A stretch of DNA of 64,000 bases, taken from positions 1 to 64,000 of the IMG/VR virus record IMGVR_UViG_3300001533_003623, one strand, 5' to 3'. This document shows, one piece after another, positions 6,747-14,164 of this stretch (its first letter is position 1; each line of letters opens with the position of its first letter). A program made the position numbers and the translations under genes. The notes beneath the pieces were generated by a model that saw nothing but the letters and a program-made list of their open reading frames with translations, was not told the DNA's origin and made no database searches. Source of the DNA: a virus.

Positions 6747-7243
6747 GTAATTTCATTAAAGACAAAAAAAATGGTCAACACGCCGAAGCGATAGTGTTGA
6801 ATCTAATGAATAACGCTGGGTTTAGCAGTAAGGGCGGCGTTGCAACAGATAGAAGATGGGATATAATTTCGCACTATGGATTAAATCAAATTACGATAGA
6901 AGTCAAATATGATATCTATGAACAACGTAGTGGTAACATAGCCATAGAAGTTTATAATCCTAAATCCAATATTCCCTCTGGTATTACTGCGACAAAAGCA
7001 TTTATATGGGCACATGTTTTAGCAGAAAACGCAGTATGGTTTACTGTAGTTAATACTCTTAAGCAATATATGGACCATAAACCACCGGCAAAAATCATAG
7101 ATATTGGCGGTGATAAAAACGCGACGTTATATCTATATCCAAGCCACGAAATTCTAGTGGATATATTTATCAGAGTAGATAACATACCTTCTAACGATTT
7201 ACGTAATTGGGTAATTCAACAATGGGAACAACAATATGAGTGA
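6743..7243 (+). CDS. PD-(D/E)XK nuclease-like protein, 166 aa
   Basis: RRWDI (about residue 38-42) followed by ITIEVKYD supplies the D...E-x-K catalytic core of PD-(D/E)XK nucleases. The later segment GNIAIEVYN...PSGITATKAFIW is typical of phage Holliday-junction/recombination nucleases of this fold. TTG start overlaps the sigma factor stop (TTGA). Role in DNA processing is inferred. Confidence 0.6.
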   Translation: MSNFIKDKKNGQHAEAIVLNLMNNAGFSSKGGVATDRRWDIISHYGLNQITIEVKYDIYEQRSGNIAIEVYNPKSNIPSGITATKAFIWAHVLAENAVWFTVVNTLKQYMDHKPPAKIIDIGGDKNATLYLYPSHEILVDIFIRVDNIPSNDLRNWVIQQWEQQYE

Positions 7244-7697
7244 CGATACTTATAACTGGGAAAAGGACAATAGATTGTGGGAGCGTGTTCTTAATATAGA
7301 TGTTGTCGCAACAATATATGTGTGTGGCGTAGGTGATGACGGTAGTCCAGAAATTACGTGTGGGTTTTTAGACATGGATGATAAGCTTTGCTTACCAAAC
7401 GCGCCAGTTACACCAAAATATCATGCAGCAGAAGTGGCGATACAATTATTTAGGGAATACATGGGTGTTGACCTAAATACAATCGACATAGTTCCTTATG
7501 GATTTTTTGACCCAATACACCCACCATTACATGATAAACTTAACCGTAATATCATTTTATCTTATGCAACTCGTATTCATCCTGGTACACCCGTACACCA
7601 TGATTTAAGGTTTATGAACTATGAAGAAATCAACATCGCTAGAGAAAGAATTGAACGAGGTCATTACGAAGCATATAGAGCAGGCTTTAGTGGATAA
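7236..7697 (+). CDS. Nudix-like hydrolase, degenerate, 153 aa
   Basis: Fold pattern resembles Nudix enzymes that cleave nucleoside-diphosphate compounds such as ADP-ribose: a first strand ATIYVCGVG, then a helix AAEVAIQLFREYMGVDL in the place of the Nudix box (A-A-x-R-E-L-x-E-E-x-G). The usual Glu pair is degenerate, leaving R-E-Y-M-G. A C-terminal helix follows (EINIARERIERGHYEAYR). Catalysis is therefore doubtful. Overlaps the previous gene by 8 bp. Confidence 0.45.
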   Translation: MSDDTYNWEKDNRLWERVLNIDVVATIYVCGVGDDGSPEITCGFLDMDDKLCLPNAPVTPKYHAAEVAIQLFREYMGVDLNTIDIVPYGFFDPIHPPLHDKLNRNIILSYATRIHPGTPVHHDLRFMNYEEINIARERIERGHYEAYRAGFSG

Positions 7698-8022
7698 TCA
7701 AGACGTTGCTTTAGCTGGATGCCCATTCCAAGTACTTTTCACTGCTGATAAAGATAGCAACGTAAAAATAAATGTACGTTGGCCAGTAGATGACAATGTT
7801 CAGTATAACGGTGAAATTATAGCCCGTATGTTAGAATCAATATTCAGCACAGAATGGCTCCAGCCTACTATAGATGCCGTACAGCGTTTTGCTGTAAGTA
7901 ATAAACAAAAGTTGACTGCTACTAACATTATGCAACGACTAAACGAATTACAACAAGAACGCAACATAATGAATCAAGTGTGTGTTAGACCACTAGAAGT
8001 TTTCCATAAGACACAAAAATGA
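7621..8022 (+). CDS. Hypothetical protein, up to 133 aa
   Basis: Acidic, mainly helical, no recognised family. The upstream ATG (7621) would overlap the Nudix-like gene by 77 bp. A GTG at 7690 with AGG upstream sits at the stop of that gene and gives a 110-aa product, and may be the real start. The stop overlaps the thyX start (ATGA). Confidence 0.55.
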   Translation: MKKSTSLEKELNEVITKHIEQALVDNQDVALAGCPFQVLFTADKDSNVKINVRWPVDDNVQYNGEIIARMLESIFSTEWLQPTIDAVQRFAVSNKQKLTATNIMQRLNELQQERNIMNQVCVRPLEVFHKTQK

Positions 8023-8969
8023 TAGAATTCAAAGACAAATATTTTCCAGTGTTAGACCATGGTTTTTGTGCACTCGTAGATTACATGGGTGACGATACAG
8101 CTATTACAAGAGCGGCACGGTGTAGTTATGGTGCTGGTAATAGAAGTGTATCTGATGACCGAGGTTTAATACGCACATTGATAAGGGAAAAGCATACTAG
8201 TCCATTTGAAATGTGTGAAGTTGTATTGCATGTTGGCTTACCAATATTCGTTGCGCGTCAATGGATAAGACATAGAACGGCAAGTCTAAATGAATATAGT
8301 GGTAGATATAGTATAATGCCGTCTATATACTACACGCCAGATAATGATAGACTACAAGTGCAACACGCTAAGAATAAGCAGGGAAGTGGGCCTGTATGTA
8401 TTGACGAAGACGCAAAGACCGAAATCAGCACACGGCGTGATGCGCTACGTCATTTTATTACTAACCACTATAATCAATGTCTAGAATTTGACCTTGCGCG
8501 TGAATTATCTCGTATTGACCTACCTCTTAGTACATATACTTTTTGGTATTGGAAGATTGACCTAAAAAACCTACTACATTTCTTACGGCTTAGGCTTGAC
8601 CAACACGCTCAGTGGGAAATTCAACAATACGCTAAAGTCATAGCTGGTCTAGTAGCAAAGTGGGTGCCATTAACATGGGAGGCGTTTGTTGATTATGAGT
8701 TATGTAGTACAACATTCAGCAGACCAGAATTAAAAATACTTGATATTTTGTTCTACGCGCAAGAATTAGATATTGGCACATTAACAAACGAGCACATGTA
8801 TTATATTCGTGGTTTATGTGATAAAAATGGTCTTACAGGTAGAGAACAAGATACATTTATAGAAAAGCTCAAATGTCAACCAAACCTCCCAGCTCATATT
8901 GAACTAAACGTTAATAACGCGAAGACCCCAGAATTTTACCAACAAATGATAAATCAAGGTGTAGTATGA
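8019..8969 (+). CDS. thyX: Flavin-dependent thymidylate synthase ThyX, 316 aa
   Basis: Makes dTMP from dUMP using FAD, NADPH and methylenetetrahydrofolate. The signature RHRTASLNEYSGRYS (about residues 85-99) is the ThyX motif RHR-x7-S with the following conserved Ser-Gly-Arg-Tyr. The second half carries the substrate-binding region (ARELSRIDLPLSTYTFWYWK...). About 90 residues longer than minimal ThyX, with an extra C-terminal helical domain. ATGA overlap with the previous gene. Works with the dCMP deaminase, NrdJ and dNMP kinase encoded further on. Confidence 0.93.
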   Translation: MIEFKDKYFPVLDHGFCALVDYMGDDTAITRAARCSYGAGNRSVSDDRGLIRTLIREKHTSPFEMCEVVLHVGLPIFVARQWIRHRTASLNEYSGRYSIMPSIYYTPDNDRLQVQHAKNKQGSGPVCIDEDAKTEISTRRDALRHFITNHYNQCLEFDLARELSRIDLPLSTYTFWYWKIDLKNLLHFLRLRLDQHAQWEIQQYAKVIAGLVAKWVPLTWEAFVDYELCSTTFSRPELKILDILFYAQELDIGTLTNEHMYYIRGLCDKNGLTGREQDTFIEKLKCQPNLPAHIELNVNNAKTPEFYQQMINQGVV

Positions 8970-9580
8970 CAAAAAAAGTAGTGTGGGAACAATGGAAAGA
9001 CCCATTGATGTCTAATCAAACTGAAGACGTTATACCTGAATATGATAATGACTATAACAGTGGATTAAATAAACCAGTTCCTCAACCGTTCATACATACG
9101 CAATTTGGATTGCTGGCTATTATGAATCACATGTCAGCAAGTAATCACTTTGATTTTTGGATGATGCATACTAATTTTAATATAACTCATGATTTTGCTA
9201 TTATGATTGAGGCATTGCCGGGCGTAGAAACAATTGAAGTTTACACTAGATATCGAATGCGTCTTGGTTTTCCAAAGTCTGGTCTATTTAAGTCTAATGA
9301 AATCATGAACCACATAACAGAAATCATTAAACAGTTAGACACAGAAAAGACTAAACTGTTATTATCAGGTTTTGAAGAACAAATACAACAAAAGGTATTA
9401 GAAACTACAGGTCAAGTCTCAGAAAAATATCCTATATGGGCTATCTGGGTTGCGCCAAATGGCAAGATTGATATAATTGGTGCGGAGGTAAAAGATGAGA
9501 TTTATGAGCATCAATTTAGTGTAATAACCAATGCACAAGAAGAGGTTGGTGGCACCATTTTAACATCAGAGGAATATTAA
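8966..9580 (+). CDS. Conserved-looking hypothetical phage protein, 204 aa
   Basis: Contains a well-formed aromatic core (NHFDFWMMHTNFNIT) and a YRMRLGFPKSGLF motif, then an acidic helical C-terminus. No family named. Sits between thyX and the ClpP-like gene with one-base overlaps on both sides, so it is co-translated with them. Confidence 0.55.
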   Translation: MTKKVVWEQWKDPLMSNQTEDVIPEYDNDYNSGLNKPVPQPFIHTQFGLLAIMNHMSASNHFDFWMMHTNFNITHDFAIMIEALPGVETIEVYTRYRMRLGFPKSGLFKSNEIMNHITEIIKQLDTEKTKLLLSGFEEQIQQKVLETTGQVSEKYPIWAIWVAPNGKIDIIGAEVKDEIYEHQFSVITNAQEEVGGTILTSEEY

Positions 9581-10272
9581 TGCCTAGTCCAAAACGTAGA
9601 AACATATCTCAACGTAGTGAGATGATATATGATGTACATAACTTTGGTATTATACTTGATACTAGAGAGATTTTTATTTCACCACCATTAGATGAATCAT
9701 TAGAAGTAGCTTGTATCGACCACAGGGTATATCATCAGTTTATTCGTAATCTACAGATTCTGAATAGTATAGGCAACGAACCAATTTTAGTACATATAGG
9801 TAGTTGTGGCGGTGATTGGCACTATGGTTTAGGTATATATGATGCTATTTATGCTAGTTGTCAAGATGAAAGGTCTTCAGATATTGTTGTTTTATCGCAT
9901 GTTCATGCGCGCAGTATGTCATCCGTTATTCCCCAAGCAGCCACGTGGCGTGTTTTGATGCCCAACATAGATTATCTCGTTCATTATGGTTCGTATGGGG
10001 ATGAAGGTAATTACACAAATGTGATGGCTAACATGGAGTGGTATAAAAAGGCCAATGAAGTAATGTTGTCTATATATCTTAAACGTATTCGTGAGGGACA
10101 GTTTTTCAAGAGAGAGGGCTTGGACGACAAACAAATTTTGACATGGTTGCGTCAGACAATCGACCAACGCCAAGAGTTTTATATGACACCTAGAGAAGCT
10201 GTGGATAAGGGGTTCGCAGACGCTATCCTTGGCGATGAAGGATTCGAAACCATTGATAAACTACGAGAATAA
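9580..10272 (+). CDS. ClpP-like serine protease, 230 aa
   Basis: ClpP/crotonase-fold peptidase. GSCGGDW at about residue 74 forms the oxyanion region, HARSMSS carries the probable nucleophile Ser112, and LVHYGS carries the probable catalytic His135. The third acidic residue is less obvious. ClpP-like proteins in phages act as head maturation proteases or as partners of host Clp ATPases. No head genes surround it here (neighbours are thyX and a sigma-like factor), so a regulatory or host-takeover role is as likely as head maturation. Confidence 0.75.
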   Translation: MPSPKRRNISQRSEMIYDVHNFGIILDTREIFISPPLDESLEVACIDHRVYHQFIRNLQILNSIGNEPILVHIGSCGGDWHYGLGIYDAIYASCQDERSSDIVVLSHVHARSMSSVIPQAATWRVLMPNIDYLVHYGSYGDEGNYTNVMANMEWYKKANEVMLSIYLKRIREGQFFKREGLDDKQILTWLRQTIDQRQEFYMTPREAVDKGFADAILGDEGFETIDKLRE

Positions 10273-10274
10273 TA

Positions 10275-10760
10275 ATGAGAAGAAATAAAAAACAAATTAC
10301 AAATGATGAATTATATGAAGCTAAACAAAAATATGCGTACACAATAAAAAGAACAACAGAACAATATAGGCATGTATTATCTATTGAGGTAAGAGAAGCA
10401 TGTGGGGATATGGCTTTATGGAAATGCCTTCAATGCTATGACCCAAGCTTTAACCAGTCTGTGTCGTCATCATTATTTCGCTTTATACATTGGGAATGTC
10501 GTAGAGCACTAAGAGACCTTAGACCAAAAACACCACACAGTCAATTACATGAAAACGTAACACAAGACGAGACACAGTATTTAAACATGATTATAAATGA
10601 CTGTTTAGGTGTCTTATGTAGTAGAGATAGACGTATAATAGAAGACAGATACCTATATCAATACACTTTACAAGAGATAGCAAATAAAGAAGGATGTTCC
10701 AGACAGGGTGTTAAGCATATTATTGACCGTTGCTTAAATCGAATGTCTAAAGCATCTTAA
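10275..10760 (+). CDS. Second sigma-like factor, 161 aa
   Basis: Short protein with region-2-like sequence (ALWKCLQCYDPSFNQSVSS, then LFRFIHWECRRALRD) and a region-4 helix-turn-helix (RDRRIIEDRYLYQYTLQEI, then CSRQGVKHIIDRCLNRM). This matches the layout of minimal sigma70-family factors. It lies directly upstream of an extended -10 promoter and a stand-alone glycine-rich gene. Whether it binds RNA polymerase is inference. Confidence 0.6.
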   Translation: MRRNKKQITNDELYEAKQKYAYTIKRTTEQYRHVLSIEVREACGDMALWKCLQCYDPSFNQSVSSSLFRFIHWECRRALRDLRPKTPHSQLHENVTQDETQYLNMIINDCLGVLCSRDRRIIEDRYLYQYTLQEIANKEGCSRQGVKHIIDRCLNRMSKAS

Positions 10761-10820
10761 TTTTGGTGTATGTACTGTATGGATAGTGGAATCTTTATTG
10801 TGGGACACAGGAAAGTATTG

Positions 10821-10829
10821 TGATATAAT
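10821..10829 (+). promoter_or_regulatory. Extended -10 promoter
   Basis: TGATATAAT (TGn-TATAAT) with no good -35 at standard spacing. Transcription would start near 10836, giving a very short leader containing AGAGG before ATG at 10845. Differs from the TTGACA-type promoters elsewhere and may be read by another sigma. Confidence 0.5.
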
Positions 10830-10844
10830 AAAAAGAGGTAAAAA

Positions 10845-11393
10845 ATGTCTAACAACAAAGCGCACACAGACCTATATAGCAAAGCTATAACAGCAAATGA
10901 TTTACATGATAATGGTGCTACTGTTCTAATGGGTGGTGATATTGATAGCTCAAAGACCGTAACAAATGCACCAGACTTAGCTATTACAGGCGCTGGTCGT
11001 AAAGCTCAGCCTGGACCAGTACAAAGCGCACATACTGGCGCAACATACGCTAATATAAACGGCATATTTGCTAAATTAACAGCGGGTCAATATGCAGTAA
11101 AGGGTGGAAACATTACTACACAACTTGCTGGTGTAGCATATCGTGGTCTACGAGGCGGCGGTAACGCTAACCAAATTCGCAGCATACACACGCTATTGAC
11201 ACGTTCTACAGTCATTATTGATTCTTGGAATTACGCAACTGGTGTTGCAACTATAAATGAAGGTAGCCCAAGTTCAGACGATTTTGATTCTGGTAGTTAC
11301 GCAACACCAACACGTGCCCTACCCGGTAATTTAATCGTTAATGAAACAGGTGGTACACCAAGCACAGAAGCTTATCAAGAAAAAACTGGGTGA
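10845..11393 (+). CDS. Glycine/alanine-rich protein, possible virion protein, 182 aa
   Basis: Low-charge, Gly/Ala/Thr-rich protein without cysteine, with beta-prone stretches (STVIIDSWNYATGVATINEG). This composition is typical of phage capsid decoration or similar structural proteins, but no family is recognised. It has its own promoter in front and a strong GAAA-tetraloop hairpin behind, so it is a single-gene transcription unit. Unlike the other likely structural genes it lies on the rightward strand. Confidence 0.5.
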   Translation: MSNNKAHTDLYSKAITANDLHDNGATVLMGGDIDSSKTVTNAPDLAITGAGRKAQPGPVQSAHTGATYANINGIFAKLTAGQYAVKGGNITTQLAGVAYRGLRGGGNANQIRSIHTLLTRSTVIIDSWNYATGVATINEGSPSSDDFDSGSYATPTRALPGNLIVNETGGTPSTEAYQEKTG

Positions 11394-11410
11394 ACTATGA
11401 TTTAAAATCT

Positions 11411-11428
11411 GGGGTGGGAAACCACCCT
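11411..11428 (+). terminator. GAAA-tetraloop hairpin terminator
   Basis: GGGGTGG / CCACCCT stem (7 bp, last pair G-T) closed by a GAAA tetraloop, followed by a loose T-rich tract (ATATTTATTTA). Placed 18 bases after the stop of the glycine-rich gene. Confidence 0.65.
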
Positions 11429-11476
11429 AGATATTTATTTATAGTATCTACCAGTAACACCACGGAGTAACCACCA

Positions 11477-11854
11477 ATGAATGAACATAATGAATGCCCA
11501 TTAACAACTCAAGAAATATGTATTATGAAATTTCGTAATATTAAAGGTGCTTTAGCTGCTATACTTGGGTTGTTTACTGTACTTTTGGCTCTTGTAATAT
11601 ATGCCAGTAATCAAGCTTCTGGAGCAACAAATCAGTATATCAACGTAAAAGAGCGTATGAATACGTTATCGCTAGAAGTCAATACACAAACTATCGAACG
11701 CAAAGTTTCTGATAAAGTAATAATGACAAAAATGGCAGAGCTACAAGAAGAACTAGTGGCACAGAGGCATGAGCAAAGGCAACTACTAGAACGTATTTTA
11801 TCACTACAGATAGAATTTGCTAAACAAATGCGACTTGACAGCAGTCAAAATTAG
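11477..11854 (+). CDS. Single-pass membrane protein with coiled coil, 125 aa
   Basis: One transmembrane helix (about residues 25-44, ALAAILGLFTVLLALVIYAS) is followed by a long heptad-rich helix (EELVAQRHEQRQLLERILS). Topology and size fit an inner-membrane anchored phage protein such as an i-spanin or a superinfection/lysis accessory. No lysis gene is adjacent, so the role is unknown. GGAG lies about 10 bases before the ATG; an internal ATG at residue 17 is an alternative. Its 3' end contains the tRNA promoter at 11835. Confidence 0.55.
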   Translation: MNEHNECPLTTQEICIMKFRNIKGALAAILGLFTVLLALVIYASNQASGATNQYINVKERMNTLSLEVNTQTIERKVSDKVIMTKMAELQEELVAQRHEQRQLLERILSLQIEFAKQMRLDSSQN

Positions 11855-11862
11855 TGTATAAT
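11835..11862 (+). promoter_or_regulatory. Consensus sigma70 promoter for second tRNA group
   Basis: Perfect TTGACA (11835-11840), 16-base spacer, perfect TATAAT (11857-11862) preceded by TTAGTG. Overlaps the 3' end of the membrane-protein gene. A hairpin GCGACA/TGTCGC follows before tRNA-Thr. Confidence 0.85.
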
Positions 11863-11897
11863 ACAAGTACCCCGGCGACAGGGATAATTGTCGCGCC

Positions 11898-11965
11898 GCC
11901 GATGCGAACGGGTTCGGGTCTGGTCTTGTAAACCGGACTACTGGGGTCAGCACCCAGCTTCGGCT
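11898..11965 (+). tRNA. tRNA-Thr (TGT), atypical
   Basis: Anticodon stem CTGGT/ACCGG with loop CTTGTAA (TGT), T-stem CTGGG/CCCAG with the non-standard loop GTCAGCA, acceptor GCCGATG/CTTCGGC with a T-T mismatch at the sixth pair, and a tiny D-arm CGAA-CGGG-TTCG. The degenerate T- and D-loops lower confidence that it is functional. Discriminator T. Confidence 0.55.
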
Positions 11966-11967
11966 CT

Positions 11968-12044
11968 GACGAATGCGGTGATGCATACATAAACCAATGA
12001 CATCGTTTATACGAAGTGCATCACATCACTAGTCGTCGTTTTTA
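11968..12044 (+). other. Long multi-segment hairpin with T-run, between tRNA genes
   Basis: Nested pairing GACGA/TCGTC, GTGATGCA/TGCATCAC and ATAAAC/GTTTAT forms one extended stem (11968-12037), followed by GTTTTTA and then directly by tRNA-Met. Looks like an attenuator/terminator, a processing signal, or a small structured RNA. Confidence 0.5.
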
Positions 12045-12115
12045 GGCAGTGTGTGTTTGGTAACACAGTATCCCTCATAAGGATATCATGGTCAGTTCGA
12101 TTCTGCCCTCTGCTA
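12045..12115 (+). tRNA. tRNA-Met (CAT)
   Basis: Anticodon stem TATCC/GGATA with loop CTCATAA (CAT), T-loop TTCGATT, D-arm GTGT-TTGGTA-ACAC, acceptor GGCAGTG/CTCTGCT with G-T first pair and T-T sixth pair, the same mismatch position as tRNA-Thr. T-stem has one mismatch. Could be elongator Met or lysidine-modified Ile. Discriminator A then CTA. Confidence 0.75.
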
Positions 12116-12117
12116 CT

Positions 12118-12191
12118 AGCGGGTGGTAGGCGTGGTCGCCTTTCTGGTCTCATAAGCCAGAGTTTCAGAGGTTCGATTCCCTGGCCCGCCA
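12118..12191 (+). tRNA. Second CAT tRNA (Met, initiator-like or Ile2)
   Basis: Loop CTCATAA (CAT) on stem CTGGT/GCCAG, D-arm AGGC-GTGGTC-GCCT, T-loop TTCGATT with a bulged A in its stem, acceptor GCGGGT/GCCCGC. If it begins at A12118, pair 1-72 is an A-C mismatch, reminiscent of the unpaired 1-72 of initiator tRNAs, but the three G-C pairs of initiator anticodon stems are missing. Two bases separate it from the previous tRNA. Confidence 0.75.
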
Positions 12192-12194
12192 CTT

Positions 12195-12267
12195 AGGCAC
12201 ACAGAACTTGAAAGACCGAATGTGGTTACATCGGTACGGTGGCAGAGAGTTCGTGTGTCTTTTATTT
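12195..12267 (+). other. Second long hairpin with T-run in the tRNA group
   Basis: AGGCACAC (12195-12202) plus GAACT pairs with AGTTC plus GTGTGTCT (12248-12260), with a bulged A. Inside sits a smaller hairpin, ACCGA...TGT-GGTT-ACA-TCGGT. TTTTATTT follows. Possible terminator or processing structure. The remaining 40 bases to tRNA-Glu hold nothing recognisable. Confidence 0.5.
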
Positions 12268-12307
12268 AGTCGGGTTCGGGTTAACATTTATTAATACTGC
12301 CACCGAA

Positions 12308-12379
12308 GACCCTATAGTCTAAAGGTTAGGACAGCAGACTCTCAATCTGCAAATCGGAGTTCGATTCTCCGTAGGGTCA
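12308..12379 (+). tRNA. tRNA-Glu (CTC)
   Basis: Fully canonical: acceptor GACCCTA/TAGGGTC, D-stem AGTC/GGAC with GG in the loop, anticodon stem GCAGA/TCTGC with loop CTCTCAA (CTC), T-arm CGGAG-TTCGATT-CTCCG. Discriminator A; no CCA. Confidence 0.94.
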
Positions 12380-12392
12380 CTGTGTGTATTAT

Positions 12393-12476
12393 GGCGTTGT
12401 GTCGAAATTGGTATACGAGCCTGTCTCAAAAACAGGTGGGTATTAGCCCGTGCGGGTTCGACTCCCGCCAACGCTA
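12393..12476 (+). tRNA. tRNA-Leu (CAA)
   Basis: Class II tRNA: acceptor GGCGTTG/CAACGCT, anticodon stem CCTGT/ACAGG with loop CTCAAAA (CAA), long variable arm (GGGTATTAGCCC), T-arm GCGGG-TTCGACT-CCCGC. Discriminator A then CTT. Confidence 0.93.
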
Positions 12477-12511
12477 CTTATGGTAAAGAGCCACTATTAT
12501 TAACAAAAAAC

Positions 12512-13225
12512 ATGAAGTTAATTTTTAGCGTACTAGACCGAACGGACCTATGGCCTCATTTTCAGGCTCATTATCAAGCACAAGGCGTAACTCAGTTTTT
12601 GTGTATTACTTATGGTCCTAAGCTAGACGGCGCAATAATGATTCCCGCCTCTATTTCTAGTCAATCTTTCACAGGTGTAAATGACGCCAACCAACACAAT
12701 CGAGTTATTCAGCAGTTTGTGTCTCAAAATGAATGGTGTGTAATAGCAGACCTAGACGAGTTTGCTATAGTTAATGATGGAAGTTCAACATTAATAGACG
12801 CATGTACACAAGCACAAAAACAGCATTATAATGTAATTACTGGTGTAATGCTGGATAGAGTAACACGAGACGGGCACTTCCCTGCTAACTTGGAAGAGAA
12901 CATATGGCAACAGTTTCCCATAGGTATGAATGTCACAGGTAGTATAGTTGGTGGGTGCATAGATAAGGTTGTGTGTTTGCAAGGAAATATTAGAGTGGGT
13001 GGTGGTCATCACTATCCACTGCAAAATGCTCATGTGCGTCAATGGCACAAGAAAATAAACGTACATCACTTTAAGTGGTGGGGTACAAACCCAACACAAT
13101 TCTTTCTTAAACGTATTCACGAAGGAAAAGAACAGCCATACACACAGGAACTAAATCGTTTGAATGAATACTTATGTAACAATAACAACCACATCGATGT
13201 ATGTATAGAGCAAGATAATGTCTAA
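12512..13225 (+). CDS. Glycosyltransferase (GT2/GT92-like), 237 aa
   Basis: Starts MKLIFSVLDRTDLWPHF. A clear metal/nucleotide-sugar site lies in VIADLDEFA (about residues 76-84), and His-rich HHYPLQNAHVRQW plus NVHHFKWWG in the second half match family-92/family-2-like transferases that act on protein- or lipid-linked glycans. Length is short but complete. The first gene after the tRNA cluster. Acceptor unknown. Confidence 0.65.
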   Translation: MKLIFSVLDRTDLWPHFQAHYQAQGVTQFLCITYGPKLDGAIMIPASISSQSFTGVNDANQHNRVIQQFVSQNEWCVIADLDEFAIVNDGSSTLIDACTQAQKQHYNVITGVMLDRVTRDGHFPANLEENIWQQFPIGMNVTGSIVGGCIDKVVCLQGNIRVGGGHHYPLQNAHVRQWHKKINVHHFKWWGTNPTQFFLKRIHEGKEQPYTQELNRLNEYLCNNNNHIDVCIEQDNV

Positions 13226-13520
13226 GGTAAACGTTCGTTTTCTGAGCAACTTTATAACACGTGTCGTTCGCACACAAGTAAATGGCGACGGCAACCTATC
13301 AGTAAAGACCATAGATAAGCATATTGGTGTGGGTGAAATTTATAGACTGGAACAGTATGAACGTAATGCTGCCGGTAAACTTGACCTACATCTTAGTGAT
13401 GGTGTTGTAATGCGTAATCTAGAGCCAGAGTGTTGTGAAATAATTGATGCTCAAGCCAACGCTGATAAAAAAGCATCTACTAGTGGTGGGTGCGGTTGTG
13501 GTGGTACAGGTAAAAAATAA
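13218..13520 (+). CDS. Small beta-rich protein, paralogue A, 100 aa
   Basis: Begins VRFLSNF and reads as a run of short beta strands, ending in a Cys/Gly tail (GGCGCGGTG). It shares the pattern V-R-F-L ... G-(E/D)-I-Y ... D-G-x-V with the next gene, so the two look like diverged duplicates. No known family. Start overlaps the previous gene by 8 bp. Confidence 0.5.
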   Translation: MSKVNVRFLSNFITRVVRTQVNGDGNLSVKTIDKHIGVGEIYRLEQYERNAAGKLDLHLSDGVVMRNLEPECCEIIDAQANADKKASTSGGCGCGGTGKK

Positions 13521-13532
13521 AGGAGATAAAAT

Positions 13533-13862
13533 ATGGGTTCAGTTCGTTTTCTAGATGACATGGAGTTAATTGTTAATAAAGACGGGCAAGATATGCCAGT
13601 AAAAATTAACGCTGGAGATATTTATGGTGCTACTTCAATCACAGTAGACTCAGATGGTTATTCAGACATATCGCTTAAAGACGGTAGGGTTTTTATGGGT
13701 GTTCTGTCATCGTTGTTTGAAAATATGGGTAACAAAGTAAAATGTATATATGTTGAAGAAGTAGAGCCGCCAAACGTTGAAGAGTTTACAAATGAAGACC
13801 TTTTGGATTTAAACGCAGAGGAATATGATGAACCAGATGCAAGTACGTTTAGAGGATATTAA
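13533..13862 (+). CDS. Small beta-rich protein, paralogue B, 109 aa
   Basis: Good ribosome site (AGGAGA) before ATG. VRFLDDMEL, then NAGDIYGATS and LKDGRVFMG, parallels paralogue A. The C-terminus is strongly acidic instead of Cys-rich. May be a small SH3-like or OB-like regulator; function unknown. Confidence 0.5.
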   Translation: MGSVRFLDDMELIVNKDGQDMPVKINAGDIYGATSITVDSDGYSDISLKDGRVFMGVLSSLFENMGNKVKCIYVEEVEPPNVEEFTNEDLLDLNAEEYDEPDASTFRGY

Positions 13863-14037
13863 AACTAACACACATCTTTTACAGTTTTACGCAAAAGCTA
13901 GCTGTAAAAAATGTCGTGGTCGTGGCGTGAATGAATTTAGTGTTTCTAGAGGTAAACAGGTTCATAATTATGTGTTGTTATGTGACTGTGTCATCAAAGC
14001 AGTACGCCGTGAGGTAAACGAGTTACAAAATGGGTAG
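13825..14037 (+). CDS. Zinc-finger protein, DnaJ-type CxxCxGxG, 70 aa
   Basis: GAGGAA sits just before ATG inside the 3' end of paralogue B (38-bp overlap). CKKCRGRG plus a later CDC form one half of a DnaJ-like zinc-binding module. A protein/nucleic acid binding adaptor is plausible. Stop overlaps the start of the next tiny gene (ATGGGTAG). Confidence 0.55.
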   Translation: MMNQMQVRLEDIKTNTHLLQFYAKASCKKCRGRGVNEFSVSRGKQVHNYVLLCDCVIKAVRREVNELQNG

Positions 14038-14164
14038 AACATTTCGTAAAAAAGATAGAGAACAACACCGTAAACAAAGGAAACGTGAAAAACGTCGCAC
14101 CAAAGATGACAAAACAAATGAAGAGTGGGGTAAACCACAACGACGCTCCCCAAGAAGTCCGTGA
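14030..14164 (+). CDS. Very basic 44-aa protein
   Basis: ATG overlaps the previous stop by 8 bases. About 19 of 44 residues are Lys/Arg (for example RKKDREQHRKQRKREKRR), so it would bind nucleic acid or be disordered. It overlaps the 5' end of the dCMP deaminase gene in another frame by up to 80 bp, which limits confidence. Confidence 0.4.
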   Translation: MGRTFRKKDREQHRKQRKREKRRTKDDKTNEEWGKPQRRSPRSP

